Position numbers and translations under genes: made by a program
Source: Dethiosulfovibrio russensis
GTDB taxonomy: Bacteria; Synergistota; Synergistia; Synergistales; Dethiosulfovibrionaceae
Direction of reading: 5' to 3'
Assembly (NCBI RefSeq): GCF_021568855.1
Contig: NZ_JAKGUG010000002.1
Span: 124,001-188,000 of the forward strand
Length of the DNA: 64,000 nt
Part shown: piece after piece, positions 43,205-51,813 of the stretch
Position numbering within the stretch: the stretch's first letter is position 1
How the letters are laid out: every line of letters starts with the position of its first letter
Notes under the pieces: generated by a model
The model's database searches: none
What the model was told of the DNA's origin: nothing
Seen by the model: the letters and a program-made list of their open reading frames with translations, nothing else

Positions 43205-43430
43205 AAACAGGAAGCATAAAAAAAGGGACCGATCCCAGAATGGGACCGGTCCCGGAGATTCCAACGACGTCTAGACGTCGGTCCTCCCGAGAGGTCCCAC
43301 GCATCTAAAGTAATAGCCGTACCAAAAAAGGCGATTGTTCGATACAGACGTCGAAATCATGGTTTTTCCTTTCCGCGGCTCGCAGCCGCAAAAAACGGTT
43401 GAGATGATATATACCACCTATCGGGGGGTT
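43205..43430 (-). promoter_or_regulatory. Attenuated leader of the symporter operon
   Basis: A minus-strand promoter (TTGACA, 17 nt, GTATAT, around 43407-43435) starts a leader of roughly 190 nt. It holds a GCGGCT/AGCCGC hairpin, CGACGTC-TA-GACGTCG, and UGGGACC (UGGNACC is the T-box core). It ends in a terminator, GGGACCGGTCCC / GGGATCGGTCCC plus TTTTTTT (43218-43253). A second CGACGTC earlier in the leader and the GGACC/GGTCC pairs allow alternative folds. Attenuation is likely; T-box identity is weak because flanking consensus bases are missing. Confidence 0.55.
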
Positions 43431-43495
43431 TTGTCAACGATAAAAAACATAACCCTCCGGTGGAAAGCTTTCCGATACTATCTTTCACCCATTTA

Positions 43496-43552
43496 GTAAC
43501 ACGATGAGGCTTTTTTGAGGCAAAAAACGCCAAATCGTGCTACCATACCCTA
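43496..43552 (+). promoter_or_regulatory. Long imperfect hairpin upstream of the ABC/DUF4857 operon
   Basis: TAACACGAT pairs imperfectly with ATCGTGCTA, enclosing GGC-TTTTTTG-3 nt-CAAAAAA-GCC. The whole is a nested inverted repeat ending 35 bp before the ABC ATPase start codon. It could be an operator, a leader structure or a small transposon-derived repeat; nothing in the sequence decides this. Confidence 0.4.
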
Positions 43553-43586
43553 GTTAGCTAAAGCAAACAAAGGAGAGCGATAAAAG

Positions 43587-44474
43587 ATGAAAAACGTAAT
43601 AGAGGTATCGAACCTCTGTCATAGTTATGGATCCCGTTGGATATACAGAGGGCTCGATGTATCGATTTCCCCCGGCAAGGTCTACGGACTTCTTGGTAAA
43701 AACGGGGTCGGCAAGACCACCCTCATAAAGATCCTCATGGGATTTCTCCGTCCATCCTCGGGAAGATGTACCGTATTCGGCGAGGACTCCCACGACCTGA
43801 AACCGGCCACCAGAGCCAGGATAGGGCTTCTTTTCGAGGGACATCTGGCCTACGATTTTATGACCATATCCCAGATAGAGAGATTCTACGCACCTCATTA
43901 TCCCCTATGGGACAAATCGAGATACTACGATCTGGTCGACCTGCTGGGGCTAAAGCCTAATCACAGAATAGGCGATATGTCCTGCGGCCAGAGGTCCCAG
44001 GTGGTCCTTGGTCTGATAATGGCCCAGCAGCCGGAACTGCTGATACTGGACGACTATTCCATGGGACTCGACGCCGGATACAGAAGGCTTTTTCTGGACT
44101 ATATGTCCGAATATCTGAGAGGGACGGGACGGACGGTGTTCCTCACGTCCCACGTGATACAGGACATGGAGGGTTTCGTGGACCAGGTGATCTTTCTCGA
44201 GAGAGGCGGAGCCGTCAGGTCCACCTCGATAGAGTCTTTCAAGGATACCTTCCGCTGTTACGAGCTTCCCAAAAACGAAGGATCTCGAGTACCCGAACCG
44301 AAAGGTCCGGTGAAGAACGTCGAGACCCACGGCGATCGGTGGGAGCTGTTCGGCTTCGCCGGTCCGGAGGAGATGGAGACGGGGCTCGACGCCCAGGGAG
44401 TGGACCCCTTCGGCCTGACTCCCCGGGATATGACCTTGGAAGACGCTTTCATAGGCTATACCGGGAGGTATTGA
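43587..44474 (+). CDS. ABC transporter ATP-binding protein of an ABC/DUF4857 system
   Basis: 295 aa. Walker A GKNGVGKTT (38-46). The signature is MSCGQRSQV instead of LSGGQ, and Walker B reads LLILDDYSMGLD, with Asp and Tyr where DEP is usual, so the catalytic glutamate is replaced. The H-loop LTSHVIQDM is present. AAAGGAG lies upstream of the start. First of three tightly packed genes, followed after 1 bp by a membrane protein. The cytoplasmic motor of a transporter of unknown substrate, probably with slow or atypical ATP hydrolysis. Confidence 0.88.
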   Translation: MKNVIEVSNLCHSYGSRWIYRGLDVSISPGKVYGLLGKNGVGKTTLIKILMGFLRPSSGRCTVFGEDSHDLKPATRARIGLLFEGHLAYDFMTISQIERFYAPHYPLWDKSRYYDLVDLLGLKPNHRIGDMSCGQRSQVVLGLIMAQQPELLILDDYSMGLDAGYRRLFLDYMSEYLRGTGRTVFLTSHVIQDMEGFVDQVIFLERGGAVRSTSIESFKDTFRCYELPKNEGSRVPEPKGPVKNVETHGDRWELFGFAGPEEMETGLDAQGVDPFGLTPRDMTLEDAFIGYTGRY

Positions 44475-44475
44475 T

Positions 44476-45147
44476 ATGGTTCGATCGATAATATACAAGG
44501 AGCGTCTGAAAACCTGGAGAGGTTGGTCGGCCCTGATGTTTCTGAATATGGCAGTCATGGCCTATATAGCCGCCGAGACCCATAGTATGTTCGTGATGGA
44601 CCATCCCGAGATAGTCTGGTACAGAGTGATGTATCTGGGATCCGTCCACTTCGGGAGCCTAAGATCCATTCCCCTTTTAACGGGAGCACTCCTCGGAGCG
44701 GCCCAGTTTCTGCCGGAGATGAGGGACGAGAGGTTCAGGCTCTCCCTTCACCTTCCGGTGGAGCTTCACAAGGTCGTAACCGCACACGTGGCATTCGGGT
44801 TGTTCGCCCTCGGAGCCATCCTGCTGACCGATATGGGAATACTGGCTGTCCTGACCGCCAGCTACTTTCCCCTGGAGGCCGTGATCATGTCCCTCTGGAC
44901 CGCCGCACCCTGGTGCCTGGCCGGTTTCGTGGCCTATCTCGGGACGGCCCTGGCTTTGCTGGAACCCAAGTACCACTTGAAAGCGGCTCTTATAGCTGTG
45001 GCGATAGCCCTCTCGGAGCTGTACATGTATAGGACCGCTCCCGGTTCCTACCGAACGATTCTACCGATACTGGTCCTGTTATCCGCGTTACTCGTTCCTG
45101 GAGTTCTTCTTCCGGCCTACAGATTCCGCTTCAGGAGGCTTTCCTGA
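44476..45147 (+). CDS. Membrane protein, probable ABC permease subunit
   Basis: 223 aa with about six hydrophobic segments, e.g. GWSALMFLNMAVMAYIAAET, VAFGLFALGAILLTDMGILAVL, and AIALSELYMYRT. No strong family signature recognised. It lies between an ABC ATPase and a DUF4857-like protein, overlapping the latter by one base (TGATG), so it is most likely the permease of this system. Confidence 0.8.
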   Translation: MVRSIIYKERLKTWRGWSALMFLNMAVMAYIAAETHSMFVMDHPEIVWYRVMYLGSVHFGSLRSIPLLTGALLGAAQFLPEMRDERFRLSLHLPVELHKVVTAHVAFGLFALGAILLTDMGILAVLTASYFPLEAVIMSLWTAAPWCLAGFVAYLGTALALLEPKYHLKAALIAVAIALSELYMYRTAPGSYRTILPILVLLSALLVPGVLLPAYRFRFRRLS

Positions 45148-46427
45148 TGAGAAGGATATCCGCCGCATCCCTGATCCTCCTCATAATTGCGGTCTCGTCC
45201 ATATATCTTCCCATGGCGTACAGAAAGCTATTCATACCGGATACGGAGAAGACCCATCTGCTCTTCAGCCCCGTGACTAAGAAATTCGTCTACCGGGAGC
45301 AGCTTATAGGGGATATACCTGAGGAGGTGAGGTCTAAAGCGGACGATCACCATTCGGAGATCGCCTACGGAGACCAGGACGGCAACTACTACGGCAGGCT
45401 CGATTTCGAGAGGATGCTGCCTTTCATATATTCGAAGAACATGGATATGCTGGGGCTTCTGCCGATAGAGATAGACAGCCGATCTTTCGACATCGAGGAG
45501 ATAAAGAGGGGCAGACAGGTGATGGAGATGACCCCGGAGAAACTTCGGAAACACAGCACCAGGCCGTCGGTGTGGCCCCTTCTGGAGACAGACTCGGGAC
45601 AGGCGAGACTTGTCCTTCCCGACGACGTTTTCAGGATGACCGACGACAGGATGGAGTTCGTCAACGCCGACAGCAACCAGGTGGACCGGGAGCTTACGGA
45701 GAAATTCACCCGGGCACTGCTGAAGGAGGGATTCTCCTTCCCCGCCCGTTCCGTAAATTCCAGGGTGACGGTGCTGAAACCATTCGACGACGGCGTGTTC
45801 ATAGTGGACCACGACTACGACGTGTTTCACGTCAAGAGGGTAAAGGGAGAGCCTTTCGTCAGGAAAACCTCTATCGACCGGGACATAAAGACGAGGTACG
45901 TTCTCGTCTCGGAAAACCTGAGGAAGGTATATCACGGCCTCCTCATAGGGCAAGACGGCCGAGCCTGGCTGCTGGGATTCGACGATTACGAGACCATCCC
46001 CCTTCCGCTAGAGGGCTACAACCCGGACGAGATGGACTTGAAGATACTGACCGACCCTCTTTACGTGACCGCCACCTGGTCCGACGAGACGACCATACAC
46101 GGCCTGGCGATGGATCGCTCCTACCGGCCCGTGGCTTCCTTCGACCATACCATGTCCAGGGCAGCGGACACGAGGGCGAAGAAGATCTACAGAGCCCTCT
46201 TTCCCTTTTCCTTAGACCTCGGACACAGACGGAGAGGAAATATGGAGATATCCTTCCGACTTGGAGATAGGACTGCCGTAGTAGGGATTGTCGCAGCTCT
46301 GACGGCGCTTCTTACCGTCGGTTCGTCGATCCGGAAGAGACGTCCCAAACCCTACGAGATCATCTTGGTGGCCCTGACCGGCCTGTACGGCCTGATAGCG
46401 GTCTTTCTGGTGGACCCGGAGAGATAG
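45147..46427 (+). CDS. DUF4857-like membrane-anchored protein
   Basis: 426 aa. One N-terminal membrane helix (residues about 5-23), a large extracytoplasmic domain (about 25-360), and two to three C-terminal helices (VVGIVAALTALLTVGSSI, IILVALTGLYGLIAVFLV). Layout and company fit the DUF4857 proteins that accompany such ABC genes; the match is by recall of context, not by search. It may be the substrate-handling or second permease subunit. Confidence 0.7.
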   Translation: MRRISAASLILLIIAVSSIYLPMAYRKLFIPDTEKTHLLFSPVTKKFVYREQLIGDIPEEVRSKADDHHSEIAYGDQDGNYYGRLDFERMLPFIYSKNMDMLGLLPIEIDSRSFDIEEIKRGRQVMEMTPEKLRKHSTRPSVWPLLETDSGQARLVLPDDVFRMTDDRMEFVNADSNQVDRELTEKFTRALLKEGFSFPARSVNSRVTVLKPFDDGVFIVDHDYDVFHVKRVKGEPFVRKTSIDRDIKTRYVLVSENLRKVYHGLLIGQDGRAWLLGFDDYETIPLPLEGYNPDEMDLKILTDPLYVTATWSDETTIHGLAMDRSYRPVASFDHTMSRAADTRAKKIYRALFPFSLDLGHRRRGNMEISFRLGDRTAVVGIVAALTALLTVGSSIRKRRPKPYEIILVALTGLYGLIAVFLVDPER

Positions 46428-46451
46428 GACCGGAAATACTTGATCGATTGG

Positions 46452-46497
46452 AAGCCCCCGAGGAAAAACATCCTCGGGGGCTTCCATCTTCTTTTAT
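46452..46497 (+). terminator. Intrinsic terminator after the ABC/DUF4857 operon
   Basis: GAAGCCCCCGAGGA / TCCTCGGGGGCTTC stem with short A-rich loop, followed by CATCTTCTTTT. It also faces the convergent catabolic operon ending at 46513. Confidence 0.85.
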
Positions 46498-46512
46498 CGG
46501 CGAAAGCAATTA

Positions 46513-47508
46513 TTACTCGAGCCTTTTTATACCGAAATCGCTCGGAGAAAACTTCGCCCCTCCAGCATCGTAAAGAAGCCAAGCGCTGACGGATTTATTC
46601 TGCTCTATGTACCTTTCGGCCTCTTCTCCCGTAAGTCCCAACTTCACACCTCCCATATTCTTCGCCAACTCGTCGAAACGAGGATCCTCGTACGCTTTTT
46701 CAAAAGCATCACGCAAAATTTTGACTCTGTCTTCCGGCGTACCTTTTCTGACGAAAGCGCCAAAAAAAGCACCCCATGGAAGATAGTTCCTATAATCATC
46801 GTAGAATTCGGTAACGGCAGGAACAGACTCCACGCTGGGAAGTCTCTTGGAGGAGATAACGGCCAAACCTTTCAAAGACCCTGACTTGATAAAGCTCTCT
46901 CCTGCGAGCAAGCCGACCACGACCGCATCTATGTGCCCTCCCATCAAAGCCGTTATACAGGGACCCTCCCCATCGAAACGAACTTTATTGAACGATTTTA
47001 TCCCATGAATTTTCTCTATCATGGTGTTCGCAACGAAAGGCAATCCTCCAGGACCGGTAGAGCCCATCTTTATGCTCTTGCCGGAGAGGGCGGCATCTAT
47101 GAAGTCCTCATAGCTCTGATATGGGGACTCCTGTCCCACCAGGACCACCCCGACATTTGCCATCATCAATAAAACGGGATCGAACTGATCGTAATCTATT
47201 TTCGACAATCCCGTCACCTTATAAAGATTGGGGTTTTCCGCTCCATAAAGGATACTGTATCCGTCGGCACGTTGATTAGCGACAAACGTAGTCGCCACGG
47301 CTCCGGTAGCTCCAGTACGATTTTGAAGAATGATCTTTTTATTCAGGTATTCCTCCGCTATGGGGGAAATAGCGCGGGCTACGTTGTCCATAGCGCCCCC
47401 GGCACCCCACATTATGTAGCCATGGAGGTTCTTTTCCGGGTAGGCGGACAAACCGACCCGAGCGTTCACGACCAAAAACAAAAACGCTAAGAAAATCCTT
47501 TTCTTCAT
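46513..47508 (-). CDS. Tripartite tricarboxylate transporter (TctC/Bug) substrate-binding protein
   Basis: 331 aa with signal peptide (FLAFLFLVVNARVGLSA). Bug-family pattern: mature start YPEKNLHGYIMWGAGGAMDNVARA, ILQNRTGATGAVATTFVANQRADGY, and VRKGTPEDRVKILRDAFEKA. Related to the second TctC at 55764 but clearly diverged. It is the last gene of the long minus-strand operon, downstream of TRAP DctP, without its own TctA/B, so it may share the TctAB pair at 53651-55688 and widen the substrate range. AT-richer than its neighbours by eye. Confidence 0.9.
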   Translation of the reverse strand: MKKRIFLAFLFLVVNARVGLSAYPEKNLHGYIMWGAGGAMDNVARAISPIAEEYLNKKIILQNRTGATGAVATTFVANQRADGYSILYGAENPNLYKVTGLSKIDYDQFDPVLLMMANVGVVLVGQESPYQSYEDFIDAALSGKSIKMGSTGPGGLPFVANTMIEKIHGIKSFNKVRFDGEGPCITALMGGHIDAVVVGLLAGESFIKSGSLKGLAVISSKRLPSVESVPAVTEFYDDYRNYLPWGAFFGAFVRKGTPEDRVKILRDAFEKAYEDPRFDELAKNMGGVKLGLTGEEAERYIEQNKSVSAWLLYDAGGAKFSPSDFGIKRLE

Positions 47509-47594
47509 AGGGAAACCTCCTCCGATTACTCAGAAAATATTACCTGTACTCGATGTCCGGAATAAAAACCGGACATCGAGTAATTAAATCATTT

Positions 47595-48617
47595 TTATTT
47601 TTTAGCTGACTCGCTAGCCTTAATTATGGAGTCGACAACACCGTCTCCCACGTTCTTACGGATCATGTTCTCGACCGTAGCGGCTGCCTTCTTCAGCTCC
47701 GCCTTGAGCTCGGCGTTCGGGGTCTCGACGTTCATGCCAACCTTCTCGAGGGAGGCCAGCATCTCGTCGTTCTTGGACTTGGCCAGGTCGAAGAGGAAGT
47801 CGGAGGCCTCTTTCATGCTCTCGTCGATGATGGCCTTGTAGTCGTCGGGCATGCCGTCGTACATATCCTTGTTCATCGTGACGCTGAGTATGAACGCTAT
47901 GTGATGGGTGTTCGTGAGGTACTTCTGCACCTCGTAGAACTTGCTGGCCCATATGATCTCGTAGGGGTTCTCCTGAGCGTCGACCAGTCCCTGCTGAAGT
48001 GCCACGTAAAGCTCGGCGAAGTTAAGAGGGGTGGGGTTGGCTCCGAGAGCCTTCCAGAAAGCCATGTGATACTCGTTCTCCATGGTACGTATCTTGAGTC
48101 CCTTGAAATCGTCTATTTTCTCCAGCGCTCTGCTGCTGGTCGTCTCTCTGTAGTAGATGGGCTCGAAGAGGAGCAGTTTGAGGCCCGCCTTCTCGTACCA
48201 TTTGTTCAGCTCGGCCCTGAAGGGTCCGACGAAGGTCTTTCTGGCCACGTCGAGATCGTCGAACAGCATAGGGATGTCGAAGACAGCCAGTTCGGGGATG
48301 AAGGCGACCTGGGGAGCGGTGGTCTGAGCGACCATGGAGATGTCGCCGAACTGGCAGCCCTCGAGGATCTCTCTGTCGCCGCCTAGCTGGCTGTCCAGAT
48401 AGATGTTGACGGTGATGTTCCCCTCGGACTTGGCCTCGACGAGTTCCTTTATCTTCTCGGTAGCCAGAGCCCTGGGAGTACCTCCGGTGGAAGGATAGGC
48501 TCCTGCCAGCTGAAGGGTGTACTTTTTCGCCGCCATGCTCTCTCCGGCAAATCCGAAAAGAACAGTCAGAACCGCCGCCAGACCTAGGAACACGAAACCA
48601 CGTTTACCGTTGATCAT
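47595..48617 (-). CDS. dctP: TRAP transporter substrate-binding protein DctP
   Basis: 340 aa. Signal peptide ending near GESMAAKKY, then YTLQLAGAYPSTGGTPRALATEKI. DctP hallmarks: LKIRTMENEYHMAFWKALGANPTPLNFAELYVALQQGLVDAQENP, with the conserved arginine that binds the substrate carboxylate. Pairs with the DctQ and DctM genes just upstream on this strand (order Q-M-P). Imports an organic acid from the periplasm, presumably the substrate of the enzymes in the same operon. Confidence 0.94.
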   Translation of the reverse strand: MINGKRGFVFLGLAAVLTVLFGFAGESMAAKKYTLQLAGAYPSTGGTPRALATEKIKELVEAKSEGNITVNIYLDSQLGGDREILEGCQFGDISMVAQTTAPQVAFIPELAVFDIPMLFDDLDVARKTFVGPFRAELNKWYEKAGLKLLLFEPIYYRETTSSRALEKIDDFKGLKIRTMENEYHMAFWKALGANPTPLNFAELYVALQQGLVDAQENPYEIIWASKFYEVQKYLTNTHHIAFILSVTMNKDMYDGMPDDYKAIIDESMKEASDFLFDLAKSKNDEMLASLEKVGMNVETPNAELKAELKKAAATVENMIRKNVGDGVVDSIIKASESAKK

Positions 48618-48738
48618 TTATTGCCCCTCCTTTGTTTTCGTCGATCATAAAAGATCTACCTATAAACCTTCGGAACAAAACGACACAGTAGAAAGAACCC
48701 ATCTCTCACCTCCAAACGCTTTGAGATCGTCCCAGTCC

Positions 48739-50031
48739 TCACCCGAGCAGGACCAGACTGAGCTGAGGAACGTAGGTTATCAACATAAGGGCGACTATGA
48801 AGGCCAATATGAACGGGATAGCTTTTATCCCGACCTTCATGACCTGCTCCTTTATGAGAGGAGCCGCCACGAAGAGATCGACCCCGAACGGTGGAGTCGC
48901 CATGCCAATCGCCAGGGTGACCACCATGATGATGCCCAGGTGTATCGGACTAACTCCGAGAGCTACGGCGGAGGTGAGCATCATGGGAGCCAGTATGGCT
49001 ATGGCCGGTCCGACGTCCATAAACATGCCCAGGATGAGCAATATAACGTTGAGAGCGAAGAGGAAGATGTATTTGTTTCCGGCGAAGTTGGTCAGGACGA
49101 AGTCCCTCAGCACCGCAGGAGCCTGTAATAGAGCCAATACACGACCGAATACTATCGCCAGAGAAAGAAGAACCACTATAGGAGCGTAGGACTTGACCGT
49201 ATCGGTCAATATCTCCCCTAAAGAACCTAAGGTTAGACTCTTATAGATGAAGATGCAGACGATAAGGGCATAGAACACCGATACAGCCGCCGCCTCAGTC
49301 GGGGTGACGATGCCTCCGTAGATGCCACCCAGTATGATGACCGGAGCCAGAAGGGCCCAGAAACTTTCCTTTAAGAGCACCCAGAGACCGCAGGATCTGA
49401 GGCTTTGGACTTTCTGGGAAATCTTTTCCCTGTCCTCTCCGTGAACCTTGGCATAGATGTAGGCGTATACCATGAGGCTCAGGCCTATCAAGATGCCGGG
49501 GATTATCCCGGCTATGAAGAGACTGCCGATGGAGACGCCGGTAACGACCCCGTAGGTGACGAAGGGAATGCTCGGAGGGATTATGACCCCAAGACTCCCG
49601 GCCGTCGCTATAAGAGCGGCACTGTAGACCTTGTCATAGCCCAGGGAGGTCAGAAAGGGAATGGCCATCCCGCCCACCGCCGCAGTGGTGGCAACACCGG
49701 AGCCCGATATAGCTCCGTAGAAAAGACAGGTGACTATGGCGGTCATCGGTATACCCGCCGGGAAGTTTCCTATGAAATAGGCAAAGAAGTTGAACAGCCT
49801 CTCGGAGATCTTCCCCTTGGTCATTATGTTTCCAGAGAGTATGAAAAGGGGTATGGCAAGCATGGGAGTGCTGTCGAGGGCGCTGACCACGCTGCGAACT
49901 ACATACTGTACGTTGGCGGTGAAGGCCGAGTCCAGCAGGGAGGGAAGAATGGTGGAGAAGCCGAGGGCCACCGCTATGGGTATTCCCAGGATAAGGCCCC
50001 CTAGAAGGATGAGAATCATGGATAAAATCAT
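48739..50031 (-). CDS. dctM: TRAP transporter large permease DctM
   Basis: 430 aa, about twelve helices. Typical DctM blocks: LFILSGNIMTKGKISERLFNF, GAISGSGVATTAAVGGMAIPFL, IIPPSIPFVTYGVVTGVSIGSLFIAGIIPGI, and MDVGPAIAILAPMM. Follows dctQ by 2 bp. Na+-coupled translocation subunit. Confidence 0.94.
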   Translation of the reverse strand: MILSMILILLGGLILGIPIAVALGFSTILPSLLDSAFTANVQYVVRSVVSALDSTPMLAIPLFILSGNIMTKGKISERLFNFFAYFIGNFPAGIPMTAIVTCLFYGAISGSGVATTAAVGGMAIPFLTSLGYDKVYSAALIATAGSLGVIIPPSIPFVTYGVVTGVSIGSLFIAGIIPGILIGLSLMVYAYIYAKVHGEDREKISQKVQSLRSCGLWVLLKESFWALLAPVIILGGIYGGIVTPTEAAAVSVFYALIVCIFIYKSLTLGSLGEILTDTVKSYAPIVVLLSLAIVFGRVLALLQAPAVLRDFVLTNFAGNKYIFLFALNVILLILGMFMDVGPAIAILAPMMLTSAVALGVSPIHLGIIMVVTLAIGMATPPFGVDLFVAAPLIKEQVMKVGIKAIPFILAFIVALMLITYVPQLSLVLLG

Positions 50032-50033
50032 GT

Positions 50034-50522
50034 CTAAAGCTCCGCCTTTCCGCTCGAATCCTTAAAATCGGCTCTGAGACGCTGAACCGCTCTGAAGGTG
50101 GCGAGGAAAAAACCCAAGATGGCGGCCAGATAGATCCATCCCATGTGGACCTTGAGGGCCGGGCTGGTCTGACTGCTCCTCATCACCCTCTGGACCGCCG
50201 GCACGGCAGATATGGACAGGTAGCCGAAGAAAGCCACCACGGTCAGATTTCCCAGATTGGTCATCAGGTTTCTGATAGGTCTGGGAAGGGCCTCTATCAG
50301 GGTATCGACTCTCAGTATGTTTCTCTCTTTGATGCTGTAACCGATGCTTATCAGGGCAGACCATATGAAGGCGTAACGAGAGGCCTCCTCAGCCCAGGAA
50401 AGCGAGTTATTGAACACGTATCTCATGATCACCTGTAGCATCATTACGCTGGCGATCACCACCAGGAGCCCGCTCAAGACGTACTCCTCCAGGTGATCGT
50501 TAAGCCATCGGATTATCTTCAC
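50034..50522 (-). CDS. dctQ: TRAP transporter small permease DctQ
   Basis: 162 aa, four helices, with the DctQ pattern SLSWAEEASRYAFIWSALISIGYSIKERNILRVD. First gene of the TRAP set, 95 bp after the Gfo/Idh gene. Confidence 0.92.
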   Translation of the reverse strand: MKIIRWLNDHLEEYVLSGLLVVIASVMMLQVIMRYVFNNSLSWAEEASRYAFIWSALISIGYSIKERNILRVDTLIEALPRPIRNLMTNLGNLTVVAFFGYLSISAVPAVQRVMRSSQTSPALKVHMGWIYLAAILGFFLATFRAVQRLRADFKDSSGKAEL

Positions 50523-50617
50523 CTACATCACCTCCGCTGGGTGGTTGGGCGACGACAGTGACGATCGTCCCGGAAAAGGCGCTTCGCCAAAATAACCGCC
50601 GCCAAATCACGTTATCT

Positions 50618-51790
50618 TCAAAGTTGCACGGACTTTCCCTCTTCAGCAGAAAAATAGGCTCCATATATCACTTCCGTGACTTGTTTGGCCAAATCGAAGT
50701 CGGAAAGAGGTTCTCTTCCAGTGGATACACATTCCATAAAATCCTGAAATTGACCGACATAACCTCTCAGGACACCTTCCGCTACAAAGGGATTCTGCCA
50801 ACCAACCTTGGAAGGCAACAATTCGGATATATAGACATCCTCAAGTCCGTCTTCGTCCAACATATAGCTGCTGAGGTTGTCCGACGGAGTTATTCTGCAA
50901 TCCAAAACAACATCATTAGAATAAACTTCAATATAATTTTTAGTCCCGCCCAACATGACATCTCCCGCGATAACCAAAGCCTTGGTTTTATCCGTAAAAG
51001 TAATCATCAAAGATGCAAAATCCTCTACATCCTCCGGGGTCACGTCGATGTGCCTTCGTTCGTAATCACTGAGAAACGGGGTCATTCTGGCAGTATCGCA
51101 TATCACGCTTTCGACTCCTATACTTTCGCCCCTTGATTTGGCTTGTTCCCGTTTTAGCCATAAGATACCTCCGATCGGATGAGATCCAACCCGAATCAGA
51201 GAACCTCCTCCGGTTTTATTCCAAATACCGGCGACCGGGGATGTAGATCCTTTAAGACTCTCCTCCCCTTTCATAAACAATATCTTGCTTTGCTTCGCAC
51301 GTAATATTTCGGCAGCTTTCAACACATTTGGGGAATAGATATAGTTCTCGGCATACATGAAAAGTCTATTGCTAGACTTAACCGTTTCCTCGATTTCCGC
51401 AAGTTCCTTTCGAACTTCCCGAAACATCACGGATTTGGGAACGGTATCGCCCACGGAGAAAGCGGATTCTTCTTTTCCAAAATAGCCGGTTAGAGGTTTT
51501 TCGCATATTACGTGCTTTCCCGCTCTCAATATCTCCGAAACCATGGATGAGTGCAGAAAAGGGGGCGTACATATATGAACGACATCTATCTCTTTGTCGT
51601 CCAAAATTCGTCTGTAATCGTCATAGTAGCTTCGAAAACCATATTTATCAGAGACCTTCCGAGCTTTTTCAATATCGATATCGGCTATAGCTCTCATATC
51701 GATAGAACATCCAGCCACCTGAGCCATATATTTACAGTGAAGATGAGATGCAAACCCGCTCCCTATTATCCCGATGGAGATCTTCTTCAT
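50618..51790 (-). CDS. Gfo/Idh/MocA-family oxidoreductase
   Basis: 390 aa. N-terminal Rossmann fold SIGIIGSGFASHLHCKYM and the EKP motif HVICEKPLTGYF (residues about 90-100), then a C-terminal alpha/beta domain as in myo-inositol 2-dehydrogenase. Start put at the ATG at 51790; a TTG four codons upstream is in frame. NAD(P)-dependent oxidation of a hydroxyl on a sugar, cyclitol or similar ring acid is expected. In this operon it may start breakdown of the imported ring compound. Codon use is AT-richer than that of the adjacent HMGL and AroE genes. Confidence 0.87.
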   Translation of the reverse strand: MKKISIGIIGSGFASHLHCKYMAQVAGCSIDMRAIADIDIEKARKVSDKYGFRSYYDDYRRILDDKEIDVVHICTPPFLHSSMVSEILRAGKHVICEKPLTGYFGKEESAFSVGDTVPKSVMFREVRKELAEIEETVKSSNRLFMYAENYIYSPNVLKAAEILRAKQSKILFMKGEESLKGSTSPVAGIWNKTGGGSLIRVGSHPIGGILWLKREQAKSRGESIGVESVICDTARMTPFLSDYERRHIDVTPEDVEDFASLMITFTDKTKALVIAGDVMLGGTKNYIEVYSNDVVLDCRITPSDNLSSYMLDEDGLEDVYISELLPSKVGWQNPFVAEGVLRGYVGQFQDFMECVSTGREPLSDFDLAKQVTEVIYGAYFSAEEGKSVQL

Positions 51791-51813
51791 AAAATCACCC
51801 AAATCGTCTATCT

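Noticed and set aside
41595-43205. 536-aa open frame on the plus strand
   Set aside because: Antisense to the sodium symporter and low-complexity Gly/His/Asp/Gln rich; shadow frame.
41655-43304. Longer start for the sodium symporter (549 aa)
   Set aside because: The extension would translate the leader terminator; MNVQLIILIAY at 43085 has a ribosome-binding site and begins the first membrane helix.
43205-43430. Firm T-box riboswitch call
   Set aside because: Only UGGNACC matches; the AGGGUGG and CCGCG flanks and a clear stem I with specifier loop are missing, so it was kept as an unassigned attenuated leader.
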